NCBI RefSeq assembly: GCF_000153925.1
Contig: NZ_DS264344.1
Coordinates: 62,001 to 126,000 of the forward strand
Length of the DNA: 64,000 nt
Direction: 5' to 3'
DNA from: [Ruminococcus] torques ATCC 27756
GTDB lineage: Bacteria > Bacillota > Clostridia > Lachnospirales > Lachnospiraceae
The notes under the pieces were generated by a model. It was not told where the DNA came from and searched no databases. It was given only the letters and a program-made list of their open reading frames with translations. Both the position numbers and the translations under genes were made by a program. Shown piece after piece: positions 15,187 to 24,280 of this stretch. Each line of letters begins with the position of its first letter. Positions within the stretch are counted from its first letter, which is position 1.

Positions 15187-15657
15187 ATGGAGAAAATAAA
15201 GGTACTATTTATCTGCCACGGCAATATCTGTCGTTCTACTATGGCAGAATATGTAATGAAGGCATTAGTTAATAAATCTGGTTTATCGGATACTTTTTTC
15301 ATTGACTCTGCGGCTACAAGTCGCGAGGAGATCGGTAATCCGGTTCACTACGGAACGCGTCATAAGTTAGAAGAAGTCGGAATTTATTGCGGAAATCATA
15401 AAGCGCGTCAAATGCAGAAACATGAATATGATGAATATGATTATATTATTGGTATGGATTCATGGAATATTAGAAATATAAACAGAATTATAGGTAATTC
15501 AGATCCTGAAGGGAAAGTATCGAAGCTGCTTGATTTTACAGAGGAAAAAGGAAAAGACATTGCAGATCCGTGGTATACAGGTGACTTTGATACGACTTAC
15601 AGAGATGTAAAAAAGGGTTGCGAGGCTCTTTTGAATGACTGCCTCTTACGCTTTTAA
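15187..15657 (+). CDS. Low-molecular-weight protein-tyrosine phosphatase
   Basis: A 156-residue cytoplasmic phosphatase. The catalytic P-loop is CHGNICRST with Cys10 and Arg16, and the general-acid loop is IADPWYTGDFDTTY near residues 118-131. The length is standard. It could act on tyrosine-phosphorylated proteins such as capsule regulators, but no tyrosine kinase or polysaccharide gene is adjacent. A GAGGAG site precedes ATG 15187. Its last codons overlap the 3' end of the convergent J-domain gene by 12 bp, and a terminator hairpin is built into this overlap. It is the first chromosomal gene right of the mobile element. Confidence 0.93.
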   Translation: MEKIKVLFICHGNICRSTMAEYVMKALVNKSGLSDTFFIDSAATSREEIGNPVHYGTRHKLEEVGIYCGNHKARQMQKHEYDEYDYIIGMDSWNIRNINRIIGNSDPEGKVSKLLDFTEEKGKDIADPWYTGDFDTTYRDVKKGCEALLNDCLLRF

Positions 15658-15679
15658 AGCGTAGGAGAGCAGTTTTTTT
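15639..15679 (+). terminator. Terminator embedded in the convergent 3' ends of two genes
   Basis: CTGCCTCTTACGCT (15639-15652) pairs with AGCGTAGGAGAGCAG (15658-15672, small mismatches), followed by T7. The phosphatase stop codon is in the loop and the stop of the opposite J-domain gene is in the left arm, so the hairpin is partly coding for both. Confidence 0.85.
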
Positions 15680-16356
15680 AAATTGTGATGAAAACGTTTG
15701 TTTTGATTTTTTAATCGAATTTTTTCGGAATTTGACAATGTTTCTTCTACATAATCATCATAGCGTGAAAAGAGAGTATGATAATCGACAGATTGTTTTT
15801 GCCCCCAACGTACAAGTATCCAATTCATTGCATCGGAACTCCAGTAATCCATCGGAATTCCAGCCATTTTAAGAGCGGTAATATATTGGACGGCCTGTGT
15901 GGATAATTTTGCGATCTGCTGATTGCGGATCGTTTCTTCTTTTTGATATTTGCCCCATTTCTGAAAAACGCGTTGGGTCAGTGTTTTCTTTTGTGTTTCC
16001 TGCTTCATCAACCGAATGCTTTTATTGAGTATAGTTCTAAGCTGATTAGACATATTCCAATATGTGACAAAAGAACCTGTATTTTCTTCTTCGTTTTCCG
16101 GAGTTAATGTAAATGTTTTGAAAACGCGTTCGGTTTCGCCGAATGTTTCTTGGTTATATTTGCGGCGCTTTTCCGGATTCGATAAAACCCGGTATGCCTC
16201 AAGTATCTCCTGCATAAAAGCGGTTGTGTCAATATTTTTATGTGCATTTGCATCTGGATGATATACTTTCGCCAGTGCATTTTTAGCAGTTGTGATCTCG
16301 TCTAAAGTCGCATCTCTTGAAACACCTAAAATATCATAATAAGTATGAGACTTCAT
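15646..16356 (-). CDS. J-domain (DnaJ-like) co-chaperone protein
   Basis: A 236-residue protein with an N-terminal J domain (residues ~5-68): YYDILGVSRDAT, the Hsp70-activating HPD at 33-35 in KVYHPDAN, and EAYRVLSNPEKRRKYN. It lacks the Gly/Phe region and zinc fingers of DnaJ proper, so it is a type III J protein with a specialised client. The remaining ~160 residues are basic, helical and unassigned. The start has AAGGAGG 8 nt upstream on the minus strand, and a TTGACT-N17-TATATT promoter lies further up. It converges on the phosphatase gene with a 12-bp overlap. Confidence 0.9.
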   Translation of the reverse strand: MKSHTYYDILGVSRDATLDEITTAKNALAKVYHPDANAHKNIDTTAFMQEILEAYRVLSNPEKRRKYNQETFGETERVFKTFTLTPENEEENTGSFVTYWNMSNQLRTILNKSIRLMKQETQKKTLTQRVFQKWGKYQKEETIRNQQIAKLSTQAVQYITALKMAGIPMDYWSSDAMNWILVRWGQKQSVDYHTLFSRYDDYVEETLSNSEKIRLKNQNKRFHHNLKKLLSYALKA

Positions 16357-16399
16357 TAGTGACCTCCTTATTAATTTTCCCGTTGATTCTCCCTTGCTT

Positions 16400-16428
16400 A
16401 ATATACTCTACGGATTGATAAAAGTCAA
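16400..16428 (-). promoter_or_regulatory. Promoter of the J-domain gene
   Basis: On the minus strand TTGACT (16428-16423) is followed by a 17-nt spacer and TATATT (16405-16400), a near-consensus sigma-A promoter 44 bp before the start codon. Confidence 0.75.
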
Positions 16429-16598
16429 TGAAACAGGTAAAAATGAGCAAGATTTGAGAGGCTTTTATAGGATAGTTATTTTTAGTCAGCGCAGTTATAT
16501 GCTGAAATCTATCTTGAGGAAAAAGAGAGATTAAGTAATACTTTTTGCAGGATTTGCTTATATTTATAATAGATGAAATTTTGGAGAGTGGATCAAAA

Positions 16599-17903
16599 AT
16601 GAGAAATGCAAGAACGGTAATCGCAGGTGTTTTATGTGCATTGATGATCTGTTGCATGTTGGGAAACGCATATACGGTAAAAGGCAAGGAAATGTTATTA
16701 GCGCCGGAAAATAAAGAAACAAAAGATCAAAATACAGAAAACAGCAAGATAGAAGATAACAATACAGAGAATGAAGAAGAACTAAATAAAGGCGCAAAAA
16801 AGGAGGATACAAGTATGCAAATCGGTGCTCCTTCAGCTCTTTTGATGGAAGCATCTACCGGAACGGTATTGTTTGAACAGGATGCGGATACGAAACGTCC
16901 ACCTGCAAGTGTTACGAAAATTATGACAATGCTTCTTATTTTTGATGCTGTTGAAAGTAAAAAAATTTCTTTGGAAGATAAAGTTCCCGTATCGGAATTT
17001 GCAGCGTCTATGGGCGGCTCTCAGGTGTTTTTAGAGACAGGGGAAACTCAGACGGTCGATACAATGCTAAAGTGCATTTCAATCGCAAGTGCAAACGATG
17101 CTTGTGTGGCAATGGCAGAGTATATAAGCGGCAGTGAAGAGGCTTTTGTACAAGAAATGAACAAGCGGGCAAAAGCATTGGGGATGCATAATACAAATTT
17201 TGTAAATTGCAACGGTTTAGATGCACAGGGGCATGTGACGACTGCAAGAGATATTGCGCTGATGTCGCGGGAATTAATTACGAAATATCCTCAGATTCAT
17301 GAGTATGCGATGACATGGATGGAAAATATTACTCATGAAACGAAGAAAGGTACTTCGGAATTTGGACTTACAAATACAAATAAACTTGTAAGGCAGTATG
17401 AATATGCTACCGGTTTGAAAACAGGGTCGACAGGAGAAGCAAAATTTTGCGTTTCGGCAACGGGAAAGAAGGATGATGTGGAGTTGATCGCGGTTGTTAT
17501 GGCTGCCGATACATCGAAGGAGAGATTTGCGGATGCGGTTAAAATGATGAATTACGGTTTTGGAAAATGTCAGGTGTATTCGGACGAGAAACCGATGAAA
17601 ACAAAATATGCAGTTGTAAAAAATGGAGTCGAAGAAAATATAGAAGTAGAGCGCGGAGAAAAGTTTACTTATCTAGATGTAAAAGGAAAGGATATGAAGA
17701 AAATTAAAAAAATTGAGAAAATAAATAAAAAGATATTAGCGCCGGTTCGAAAAGGAGATGTTGTAGGCTCGATCGTTTATACTCTGGATGGAAATGAAAT
17801 CGGGCGCAGCGATATCATAGCAAAAAGAGGTGTACAAAAAGCAGGATTTTCGGATTATTTAATAAAGGTATCGGCAAAATTTTTGATTGGAGAAAAGAAT
17901 TAA
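16599..17903 (+). CDS. D-alanyl-D-alanine carboxypeptidase (serine-type, PBP5/DacA family)
   Basis: A 434-residue exported enzyme that trims the terminal D-Ala from peptidoglycan stem peptides. A signal segment (VIAGVLCALMICCMLGNAY) is followed by an unusually charged Glu/Asn/Lys linker (about 30-72). The three penicillin-binding motifs are SVTK (Ser104), SAN in SIASANDACVAMAEY, and KTGST. The C-terminal ~100 residues are the PBP5-type beta domain. The N-terminal frame extends further, but GGAGAG at 16583-16588 and the signal peptide fix ATG 16599. A second carboxypeptidase lies 2.8 kb downstream; one of the two may serve spore cortex synthesis. Confidence 0.92.
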   Translation: MRNARTVIAGVLCALMICCMLGNAYTVKGKEMLLAPENKETKDQNTENSKIEDNNTENEEELNKGAKKEDTSMQIGAPSALLMEASTGTVLFEQDADTKRPPASVTKIMTMLLIFDAVESKKISLEDKVPVSEFAASMGGSQVFLETGETQTVDTMLKCISIASANDACVAMAEYISGSEEAFVQEMNKRAKALGMHNTNFVNCNGLDAQGHVTTARDIALMSRELITKYPQIHEYAMTWMENITHETKKGTSEFGLTNTNKLVRQYEYATGLKTGSTGEAKFCVSATGKKDDVELIAVVMAADTSKERFADAVKMMNYGFGKCQVYSDEKPMKTKYAVVKNGVEENIEVERGEKFTYLDVKGKDMKKIKKIEKINKKILAPVRKGDVVGSIVYTLDGNEIGRSDIIAKRGVQKAGFSDYLIKVSAKFLIGEKN

Positions 17904-17973
17904 TAAAAGCTGCTTTAGATCTGCGGAATAATTTCACACAAAAAGTTGTTTACGTGCTGATGTGAAGAAATAC

Positions 17974-18003
17974 TTGAGTTTCAGAATACCGCTGTTTTAT
18001 AAT
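17974..18003 (+). promoter_or_regulatory. Promoter of the metallophosphoesterase gene
   Basis: TTGAGT (17974-17979), an 18-nt spacer and TATAAT (17998-18003) lie about 50 bp before the start codon. Confidence 0.65.
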
Positions 18004-18056
18004 GAGAGAAAATGAGGAAAGTTTTTTATAGGAATATCGTTAAAGGAGTTTTATAA

Positions 18057-18932
18057 ATGAATAATACAGCATGGTGGATAATTATTTTTATCCTTATTTT
18101 GCTCATTTTAGCGGCAGGAGAAATTTATCGGGAAACTCATACATTCCGGGTGAGAAAATATAAAGTAAAAACGAAAAAAAACATCGGCATTCAAAACTGT
18201 GTAAAAGTGATTTTTTTAAGTGACCTTCATAACTGTGTATACGGAAATAAAAACGATAAATTGTATAAGGCGATTCAGGCAGAAATGCCGGATATGATTT
18301 TAATCGGAGGGGATATGCTGGTCGCAAAAGAAGGCAGTTCCGTACAGGAAGCTCTTGAGTTTGTGAAGAAATTACCGCATATTTGTCAGGTGTATTACAC
18401 AAATGGCAACCATGAACAGAGAATGAAAGAAAATACAGATATATACGGGGATACATACGAACGATACAAAGCAAAGCTGGAAAATTGTGGAGTATGCTTT
18501 TTGGAGAATAAAGCCGAAAATATAGAAAAAAACGGTATGAAGTTTAGTATCTATGGCCTGGAACTGGATTCGTCTGTGAATAGAAAATTTAAAAAAGCAG
18601 ATGTTACGGAGAAAACGGTTGAAGAAAAAATCGGAAAAAAGGGAAAAGATTATTCGATATTGATGGCGCATAACCCGGCATATATGGATGCTTATAAAAA
18701 ATGGGGAGCCGATTTGATCCTATCCGGACACTTGCATGGAGGATTAGTGCGGTGTCCGGGGATTGGGGCAGTTGTGACGCCGCAGGGGTTTCTCTTTCCG
18801 AAATATTCAGGGGAAATGCGCAGAGAAGGAGAACAGACGATAGTTGTAAGTAGAGGACTGGGAAGTCATACGATCAATATTCGTTTGTTTAATATGCCGG
18901 AGGTTATCGCAATCGAGGTCTGTGTCCGGTAA
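18057..18932 (+). CDS. Membrane-anchored metallophosphoesterase (YkuE-like)
   Basis: A 291-residue calcineurin-like phosphoesterase held to the membrane by one N-terminal helix (AWWIIIFILILLILAAG). All metal-binding motifs are present: SDLHN, GGDML, the GNHEQR block, a later MAHNPAY and GHLHGG. Proteins of this type hydrolyse phospho-lipids or nucleotides at the cell surface; the YkuE branch is related to lipid-intermediate metabolism. GGAG lies 9 nt before ATG 18057. It sits between the first carboxypeptidase and scpAB and has its own promoter. Confidence 0.9.
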   Translation: MNNTAWWIIIFILILLILAAGEIYRETHTFRVRKYKVKTKKNIGIQNCVKVIFLSDLHNCVYGNKNDKLYKAIQAEMPDMILIGGDMLVAKEGSSVQEALEFVKKLPHICQVYYTNGNHEQRMKENTDIYGDTYERYKAKLENCGVCFLENKAENIEKNGMKFSIYGLELDSSVNRKFKKADVTEKTVEEKIGKKGKDYSILMAHNPAYMDAYKKWGADLILSGHLHGGLVRCPGIGAVVTPQGFLFPKYSGEMRREGEQTIVVSRGLGSHTINIRLFNMPEVIAIEVCVR

Positions 18933-19033
18933 TAAGGCGGCAAGCTGACGAAGTAAAAAATATATGATCCGGCAGGGAAAACAATGACGGGAAAACGAGG
19001 CGGAAAAACGATAAAGACGATAAAAGAAAAACA

Positions 19034-19062
19034 TTGTCAAAAGTAAAAAGCTCCTTTATAAT
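19034..19062 (+). promoter_or_regulatory. Promoter of scpAB
   Basis: TTGTCA (19034-19039), a 17-nt spacer and TATAAT (19057-19062) form a near-consensus promoter about 98 bp before the scpA start. Confidence 0.75.
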
Positions 19063-19159
19063 GTAGAGTTGGCGTTAGAAATTTCTGCGATTTTCTTTTG
19101 TTGCGGAAATGGTGAACTGGCGAAATGTTAAGCAGCTGTTTAAATGATGGAGATAATTT

Positions 19160-19918
19160 ATGGGAATTCCGGTAAAACTTGAAGTTTTTGAAGGTCCGTT
19201 GGATCTTCTGCTTCATTTGATCGATAAAAATAAAATAGATATTTATGATATTCCAATCGTAGAAATTACGAATCAATATATGGAATATATAAGGAATATG
19301 CAAAAAGAAGATCTGAATATTATGAGTGAATTCCTTGTTATGGCAGCTACGCTTTTGGATATAAAATGTCGAATGCTGCTTCCGAAAGAGGAAACGGAAG
19401 AGGGGGAGGAAGAAGATCCGCGGCGTGAGCTTGTAGAACAGCTTTTACAGTATAAAATGTATAAGTATATGGCGTATGAGCTGAAGGACAGGCAGACGGA
19501 TGCAGACATGATACTTTATAAAGATCCGACAATACCGGAAGAAGTGAAAGAATATGCAGAACCGGTTGATCTGGATGAACTTCTTGGAGATCTTACATTG
19601 AAAAAATTAAATGAGATATTTAAAGAAGTGATGAAAAGGCAGGTTGATAAGATCGATCCGGTTCGGAGCAAGTTCGGAAAAATAGAAAAAGAAGAAGTCA
19701 CCGTATCAGACAAGTTTATATATATACACGAATACATGCATACACATCATAAGTTCTCCTTCCGACAGCTACTCGAGAAGCAAAAGAGCAAGATGCATAT
19801 TGTAGTGACATTTCTGGCGGTTTTAGAAATGATGAAGCTGGGAGAAATTCGTGTGGAACAGGAAGAAACATGCGGCGAGATCATGATTGAAAGGGTGGAA
19901 GAGGCGTATGGAAATTGA
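19160..19918 (+). CDS. scpA: Segregation and condensation protein A
   Basis: The kleisin subunit of the SMC-ScpAB condensin that compacts and separates chromosomes. The 252-residue protein starts with the family hallmark LEVFEGPLDLLLHLIDKNKIDIYDIPI, contacts the SMC head through its N- and C-terminal domains, and has an acidic linker rich in Glu (TEEGEEEDPRRE). The C-terminal winged helix (VVTFLAVLEMMKLGEIRVEQ) is complete. It overlaps scpB by 11 nt, showing translational coupling. The smc gene itself is not in this window. Confidence 0.95.
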   Translation: MGIPVKLEVFEGPLDLLLHLIDKNKIDIYDIPIVEITNQYMEYIRNMQKEDLNIMSEFLVMAATLLDIKCRMLLPKEETEEGEEEDPRRELVEQLLQYKMYKYMAYELKDRQTDADMILYKDPTIPEEVKEYAEPVDLDELLGDLTLKKLNEIFKEVMKRQVDKIDPVRSKFGKIEKEEVTVSDKFIYIHEYMHTHHKFSFRQLLEKQKSKMHIVVTFLAVLEMMKLGEIRVEQEETCGEIMIERVEEAYGN

Positions 19919-20477
19919 AAAACTTCAAAGTGCGATTGAAGCAATCTTGTTTACGATGGGAGATTCTGTTGAAATAAGTAAACTTGCATTTGCAATCGGA
20001 CATGATGAAGAAACGACCAAAAAACTTGTTCGGAATATGATGGAGCGTTATGAAAAAGAGGATAGAGGAATCCGTATTATTGAGTTGGAAGATTCTTTTC
20101 AGTTATGTACAAAAAAGGAAATGTACGAATATTTAATTCGTGTAGCGAAACAGCCAAAGCGCTATGCTCTTACGGATGTACTCTTAGAAACACTTTCAAT
20201 CGTTGCCTATAAGCAGCCTGTAACAAAATTAGAAATAGAAAAAATCAGAGGTGTTAAATCGGATCATGCAGTAAATAAACTCGTTGAATATGGATTAATT
20301 GAAGAGACGGGAAGATTGGATGCCCCCGGAAGACCTCTTTTGTTTGGAACAACAGAAGAGTTTCTTCGTCGGTTCAGCGTGCAGTCGTTAGATGATCTTC
20401 CGATGCTGAATCCGGAGCAGATCGAGCATTTTAAAGAAGAAGCCGAAGATGAAGCACAGTTGAAATTAGATATTTAA
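19908..20477 (+). CDS. scpB: Segregation and condensation protein B
   Basis: A 189-residue partner of ScpA made of two winged-helix domains. It begins MEIEKLQSAIEAILFTMGD and carries the diagnostic segments LLETLSIVAYKQPVTKLEIE, IRGVKSDHAVNKLVEYGLI and GRPLLFGTTEEFLRRF. ATG 19908 is supported by GGAAGAGG 4-11 nt upstream and by the conserved N-terminus; the frame is open upstream within scpA but those residues are not part of the family. A rho-independent terminator follows 15 bp after the stop. Confidence 0.95.
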   Translation: MEIEKLQSAIEAILFTMGDSVEISKLAFAIGHDEETTKKLVRNMMERYEKEDRGIRIIELEDSFQLCTKKEMYEYLIRVAKQPKRYALTDVLLETLSIVAYKQPVTKLEIEKIRGVKSDHAVNKLVEYGLIEETGRLDAPGRPLLFGTTEEFLRRFSVQSLDDLPMLNPEQIEHFKEEAEDEAQLKLDI

Positions 20478-20491
20478 AAACAGGTTGAAAA

Positions 20492-20529
20492 AACAGGGAT
20501 GGCATAAGCGGTGCACATCCTGTTTTTTT
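20492..20529 (+). terminator. Terminator of scpAB
   Basis: AACAGGGATG (20492-20501) pairs with CATCCTGTT (one bulge) near 20515-20523, followed by a T8 run. Confidence 0.88.
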
Positions 20530-20658
20530 TGCAACAGTGACCGTCTACAATCTCGAAATGTGTTTTTTGTACTGTGGATGATGATAATATTTGTAGGAAT
20601 AAGCTTGTATGGGAGGGCATATAGATAGAAAGACTATCGGCATAGAAGGTGTTTCGGA

Positions 20659-21939
20659 ATGGAAAGAAAGAAATTTAAAAAGAGATTTAAGATGAATACA
20701 AGAAGTATACTGTCATTCATAATGTTGTTTGCGTTATGTCTGTCGGCAGTCTGGAATATTTCATGGGCTGATTGCAGGGCACAAGAGAAAATTATGGATG
20801 AAAGTCACAAGAGTATTAAGGTCAAGCCTTCTGATCTATACGCCCGTTCGGCCGTTTTAATGGACGCCGAGACAGGGCGTATTTTGTTTGGAAAAAATAA
20901 AGACGAACAGATGCCGATGGCGAGTACGACGAAAATTATGACATGTATTCTGGCGCTTGAAAACGGAAATTTATCTGATAAAGCAGAAGTTAGCAGCGTC
21001 GCGTCTGCACAACCGAAAGTAAAGCTTGGAATGACACAAGGGCAGACTTTTTATTTAAAAGATCTTCTCTATTCGCTTATGCTTGAATCGCATAATGATT
21101 CAGCCGTCGCAATAGCAGAATGTATTGCGGGAAATGTTGATAAATTTGCGGATATGATGAATAAAAAAGCTTCTCAGTTAGGCTGCAATTCTACATATTT
21201 TATTACTCCGAACGGGCTTGACGGACAGGATGAAAACGGAATTCATCATACGACGGCAGAAGAGTTGGCGAGGATAATGAGATATTGCATTATGGAATCT
21301 CCGCAAAAGGAAAAATTTTTAGAAATCACACGGGCAGATGCGTATACATTTACCGATTGCAAAGGAGAAAAAAGTTATTCCTGTGTAAATCATAATACAT
21401 TTTTAAAAATGATGGATGGAGCTCTCAGCGGAAAAACAGGGTTTACGCAAGATGCAGGATATTGTTATGTCGGAGCGCTGCGAAAAGACGGAAAAACATT
21501 GATTGTGGCGCTTCTTGCATGTGGATGGCCGAATAATAAAGGGTATAAATGGTCGGATACAAAGAAATTAATGACATACGGAATGGAAAATTATTGTTAT
21601 AAAGAGATTTCTCCGGATAAGATAGACAGAACAGAAAAAATCTATATAAAAAACGGATATACAGGAGGGTTTCCTAAAAAAGGAAAAGATCTTTTAGAAG
21701 TAGAGATCTCAGGGGAATCTAAAAAAATTTTAGTAGGAGCAGATGATAAAGATGAGATAGAAATAAAAATTAAGAAGGAAATTTGTGCTCCGATAAAAAA
21801 GGGAACTGTAATAGGAGAGATTGTTTATCGTGTAAATGGAGAGCGGATCATATCATATGAGGTTGTTGCGGGAAAAACAGTAAAAGAAAGAACACTTTGG
21901 ATATGTGCAGAATATCTACGAAGAAAATTTCTTCTGTAA
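20659..21939 (+). CDS. D-alanyl-D-alanine carboxypeptidase (second PBP5-family copy)
   Basis: A 426-residue exported peptidoglycan carboxypeptidase. The N-terminus has a basic stretch then a hydrophobic signal (SILSFIMLFALCLSAVW). Catalytic motifs are STTK (Ser89), SHN in MLESHNDSAVAIAE, and KTGFTQDAG. The C-terminal PBP5-type beta domain ends with a hydrophobic/basic segment (LWICAEYLRRKFLL) that could be an amphipathic membrane anchor. It differs from the first copy in having SHN rather than SAN, lacking the acidic linker and being better anchored. The SHN motif also occurs in sporulation-linked DacB/DacF enzymes, but that role is inferred. Confidence 0.92.
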   Translation: MERKKFKKRFKMNTRSILSFIMLFALCLSAVWNISWADCRAQEKIMDESHKSIKVKPSDLYARSAVLMDAETGRILFGKNKDEQMPMASTTKIMTCILALENGNLSDKAEVSSVASAQPKVKLGMTQGQTFYLKDLLYSLMLESHNDSAVAIAECIAGNVDKFADMMNKKASQLGCNSTYFITPNGLDGQDENGIHHTTAEELARIMRYCIMESPQKEKFLEITRADAYTFTDCKGEKSYSCVNHNTFLKMMDGALSGKTGFTQDAGYCYVGALRKDGKTLIVALLACGWPNNKGYKWSDTKKLMTYGMENYCYKEISPDKIDRTEKIYIKNGYTGGFPKKGKDLLEVEISGESKKILVGADDKDEIEIKIKKEICAPIKKGTVIGEIVYRVNGERIISYEVVAGKTVKERTLWICAEYLRRKFLL

Positions 21940-22074
21940 AGTATGAAAATACGAAACATTAAAAAAAATCAATATAAATGATTAAATTTGTCACTAGAAT
22001 GAGTAAATATAATGTGATAGTATGTGAATGATAAAAAAAAGCAATATCATTGATATAATATAAGGAGAACTGTA

Positions 22075-24069
22075 ATGATGACAACGAGAGAAAATTGGAA
22101 AAAATATGAAAAAACTTATTTTATGCCTCCGACACCTTGTTACGACTGGGTAAAAAAAGATTGTGTTGATAAGGCGCCGATCTGGTGCAGCGTAGATCTT
22201 AGAGACGGAAATCAGGCGTTGATCGAACCGATGAGTCTTGATGAGAAATTGGAGTTTTTTCAGCTTCTCGTTGACGTTGGTTTTAAGGTGATCGAAGTTG
22301 GTTTTCCGGCGGCGTCTGAGACAGAATATCAGTTTATCAGAGCATTGATCGAGCAAAATATGATTCCGGATGACGTTACGATCCAGGTTCTTACTCAAGC
22401 GAGAGAACATATTATCAAAAGAACATTTGAAGCTGTGCAGGGCGCGCCTCATGCGATCATACATGTATACAATTCTACTTCTGTTGCACAGAGAGAACAA
22501 GTATTTAAAAAGAGTAAAGAAGAGATTAAGCAAATTGCGGTCGATGGTGCGAAATTGTTGAAAAAACTGGCAAAAGAGACGACCGGTAATTTTACATTTG
22601 AATATAGTCCGGAAAGTTTTCAGGGAACAGAAGTTGACTACGCACTTGAAGTGTGTAATGCTGTTTTGGATATATGGGAGCCGACTTCAGATAATAAGGC
22701 AATCATCAACCTGCCGACCACAGTAGAAAATGCAATGCCTCATGTTTTCGCAAGTCAGGTAGAGTACTTTAATAAATATCTCCTTCACAGAGAAAATGTA
22801 TTACTGTCCTTGCATCCTCATAACGACAGAGGATCAGGTATCAGTGATGCGGAGCTCGGTATTTTGGCAGGAGCAGATAGGATTGAAGGAACATTGTTCG
22901 GCAATGGAGAAAGAACCGGAAATGTTGATATTATTACATTGGCAATGAATATGTTTTCTCAAGGTGTAGATCCTGAATTAGATTTTTCAAATATGAGTGA
23001 TATATGTGAAGTGTATGAACGAGTGACGCGTATGCATGTCTCTCCAAGACAGCCTTATGCAGGAGAACTTGTATTTACGGCTTTTTCCGGATCTCATCAA
23101 GACGCGATCGCAAAAGGTATGGCATGGAGAGAAGATCGGCAGTGTGATAAGTGGAACGTGCCGTATTTACCGATCGATCCGCAGGATGTCGGAAGACGGT
23201 ATGATTCTGACGTTATAAGAATCAATAGTCAGTCAGGCAAGGGCGGCGTGAACTATATCTTGAAACAGAGCTTTGGAATCAGCCTGCCGGAGAAGATGAA
23301 AGAAGAAGTCGGTTATCTTGTCAAAGACGTTTCCGACAAAGCGCATAAAGAACTTACGCCGGACTGGGTATATCATATTTTTGAAGATAACTATATTACG
23401 GCAAAGACGATTTTTACAGTTGATGAATGTCATTTCAAACAGGAAAACGGAATGGTGGCTGATGCGGTGATCCATCATAACGGTAATGACCGAAGAATTG
23501 TGGGTGTAGGAAACGGTCGGTTAGATGCGGTGAGCAATGCGATAAAACATTATTTTGATGTGGATTATCAGTTGGCATTTTATGAAGAGCATTCCTTGAC
23601 AAAAGGCTCTTCTTCGAGAGCTGTCGCTTATGTCGGCATAATATACAATAAAAAGAAATACTGGGGAGTCGGAATAGATGCGGATATTATAAAAGCGTCG
23701 ATAGAAGCGCTTGTAGTTGCTGTAAATAAATTGAGTGAAATTGTGGATGGCGGAAAAGATGAAAGACTGCTGGAGATTACAAATTATATTTATGCAAATT
23801 ATAAAAATGTGACATTAGAAGATCTTTCGGAAAAATTCTTTCTGTCAAAACCATATTTGTCAAAATATATTAAAGAAAAGTCAGGCATGACATTCGGCGA
23901 TATTCTCAAACAGATCCGAATGAAAAAAGCGCGTGCAATGCTTAGAAGCGGGAATGCCACTGTAGAAAGCATTGCAGAGATGGTCGGGTATCAGAATGTA
24001 GAACATTTCAATCGAGTGTTCAAAAAAATGTATCATACAACACCGGTACAATATCGGAATAAAAAGTAA
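22075..24069 (+). CDS. leuA: 2-isopropylmalate synthase fused to a C-terminal AraC-type HTH domain
   Basis: The first committed enzyme of leucine synthesis: acetyl-CoA plus 2-oxoisovalerate to 2-isopropylmalate. Residues 1-558 are a complete long-form LeuA: catalytic barrel with [16 protein letters not shown] and [11 protein letters not shown] (metal-binding His pair), the NGERTGNVD segment, and the C-terminal leucine-binding regulatory domain ([12 protein letters not shown]). From about residue 559, without stop or frameshift, follow ~105 residues of a two-helix-turn-helix AraC domain: [20 protein letters not shown] and then [20 protein letters not shown] with the closing TTPVQYR. AAGGAG lies 8 nt before ATG 22075. 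The fusion suggests an enzyme that also acts as a leucine-sensing regulator; DNA binding is inferred. Confidence 0.92.
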   Translation: MMTTRENWKKYEKTYFMPPTPCYDWVKKDCVDKAPIWCSVDLRDGNQALIEPMSLDEKLEFFQLLVDVGFKVIEVGFPAASETEYQFIRALIEQNMIPDDVTIQVLTQAREHIIKRTFEAVQGAPHAIIHVYNSTSVAQREQVFKKSKEEIKQIAVDGAKLLKKLAKETTGNFTFEYSPESFQGTEVDYALEVCNAVLDIWEPTSDNKAIINLPTTVENAMPHVFASQVEYFNKYLLHRENVLLSLHPHNDRGSGISDAELGILAGADRIEGTLFGNGERTGNVDIITLAMNMFSQGVDPELDFSNMSDICEVYERVTRMHVSPRQPYAGELVFTAFSGSHQDAIAKGMAWREDRQCDKWNVPYLPIDPQDVGRRYDSDVIRINSQSGKGGVNYILKQSFGISLPEKMKEEVGYLVKDVSDKAHKELTPDWVYHIFEDNYITAKTIFTVDECHFKQENGMVADAVIHHNGNDRRIVGVGNGRLDAVSNAIKHYFDVDYQLAFYEEHSLTKGSSSRAVAYVGIIYNKKKYWGVGIDADIIKASIEALVVAVNKLSEIVDGGKDERLLEITNYIYANYKNVTLEDLSEKFFLSKPYLSKYIKEKSGMTFGDILKQIRMKKARAMLRSGNATVESIAEMVGYQNVEHFNRVFKKMYHTTPVQYRNKK

Positions 24070-24102
24070 AATGATAAAAACAGCATGATAGCAGGGGATA
24101 GG

Positions 24103-24152
24103 AGGAACTATCGCTTTGGTGACTAATAAATCTCAAAGCGATAGTTCCTTTT
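24103..24152 (+). terminator. Terminator of leuA
   Basis: AGGAACTATCGCTTTG (24103-24118) and CAAAGCGATAGTTCCT (24134-24149) form a perfect 16-bp stem ending in TTTT. Confidence 0.9.
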
Positions 24153-24235
24153 GTGTAATTATAAATATTTTTGAAAATAAAGGATTGTTTATGATGCACA
24201 AAAAAATAAGAAATAAAGATTATTATATATTTATA

Positions 24236-24266
24236 TTGACAGAAATATGCGGGGGGGGGGTATACT
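24236..24266 (+). promoter_or_regulatory. Promoter with a G10 tract in its spacer (possible phase-variable switch)
   Basis: A consensus -35 TTGACA (24236-24241) and -10 TATACT (24261-24266) are separated by 19 nt, ten of which are an uninterrupted G run (24251-24260) touching the -10. Loss of two G would give the optimal 17-nt spacer. This is the layout of slipped-strand phase-variable promoters. It drives the large secreted protein gene and probably the small peptide gene after it. The rest of the gap (24153-24398) contains an inverted repeat but no gene. Confidence 0.65.
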
Positions 24267-24280
24267 TATGCTGACATTAT

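Noticed and set aside
22054-22059. TATAAT with an upstream TG just before leuA as an extended -10
   Set aside because: Transcription would start inside or after the ribosome site, so it cannot be the working promoter for the full gene.
24251-24260. G10 run as a possible sequencing artefact
   Set aside because: Length could be off by one, but the run itself lies exactly between good -35 and -10 boxes, so it was kept as a real feature with caution.
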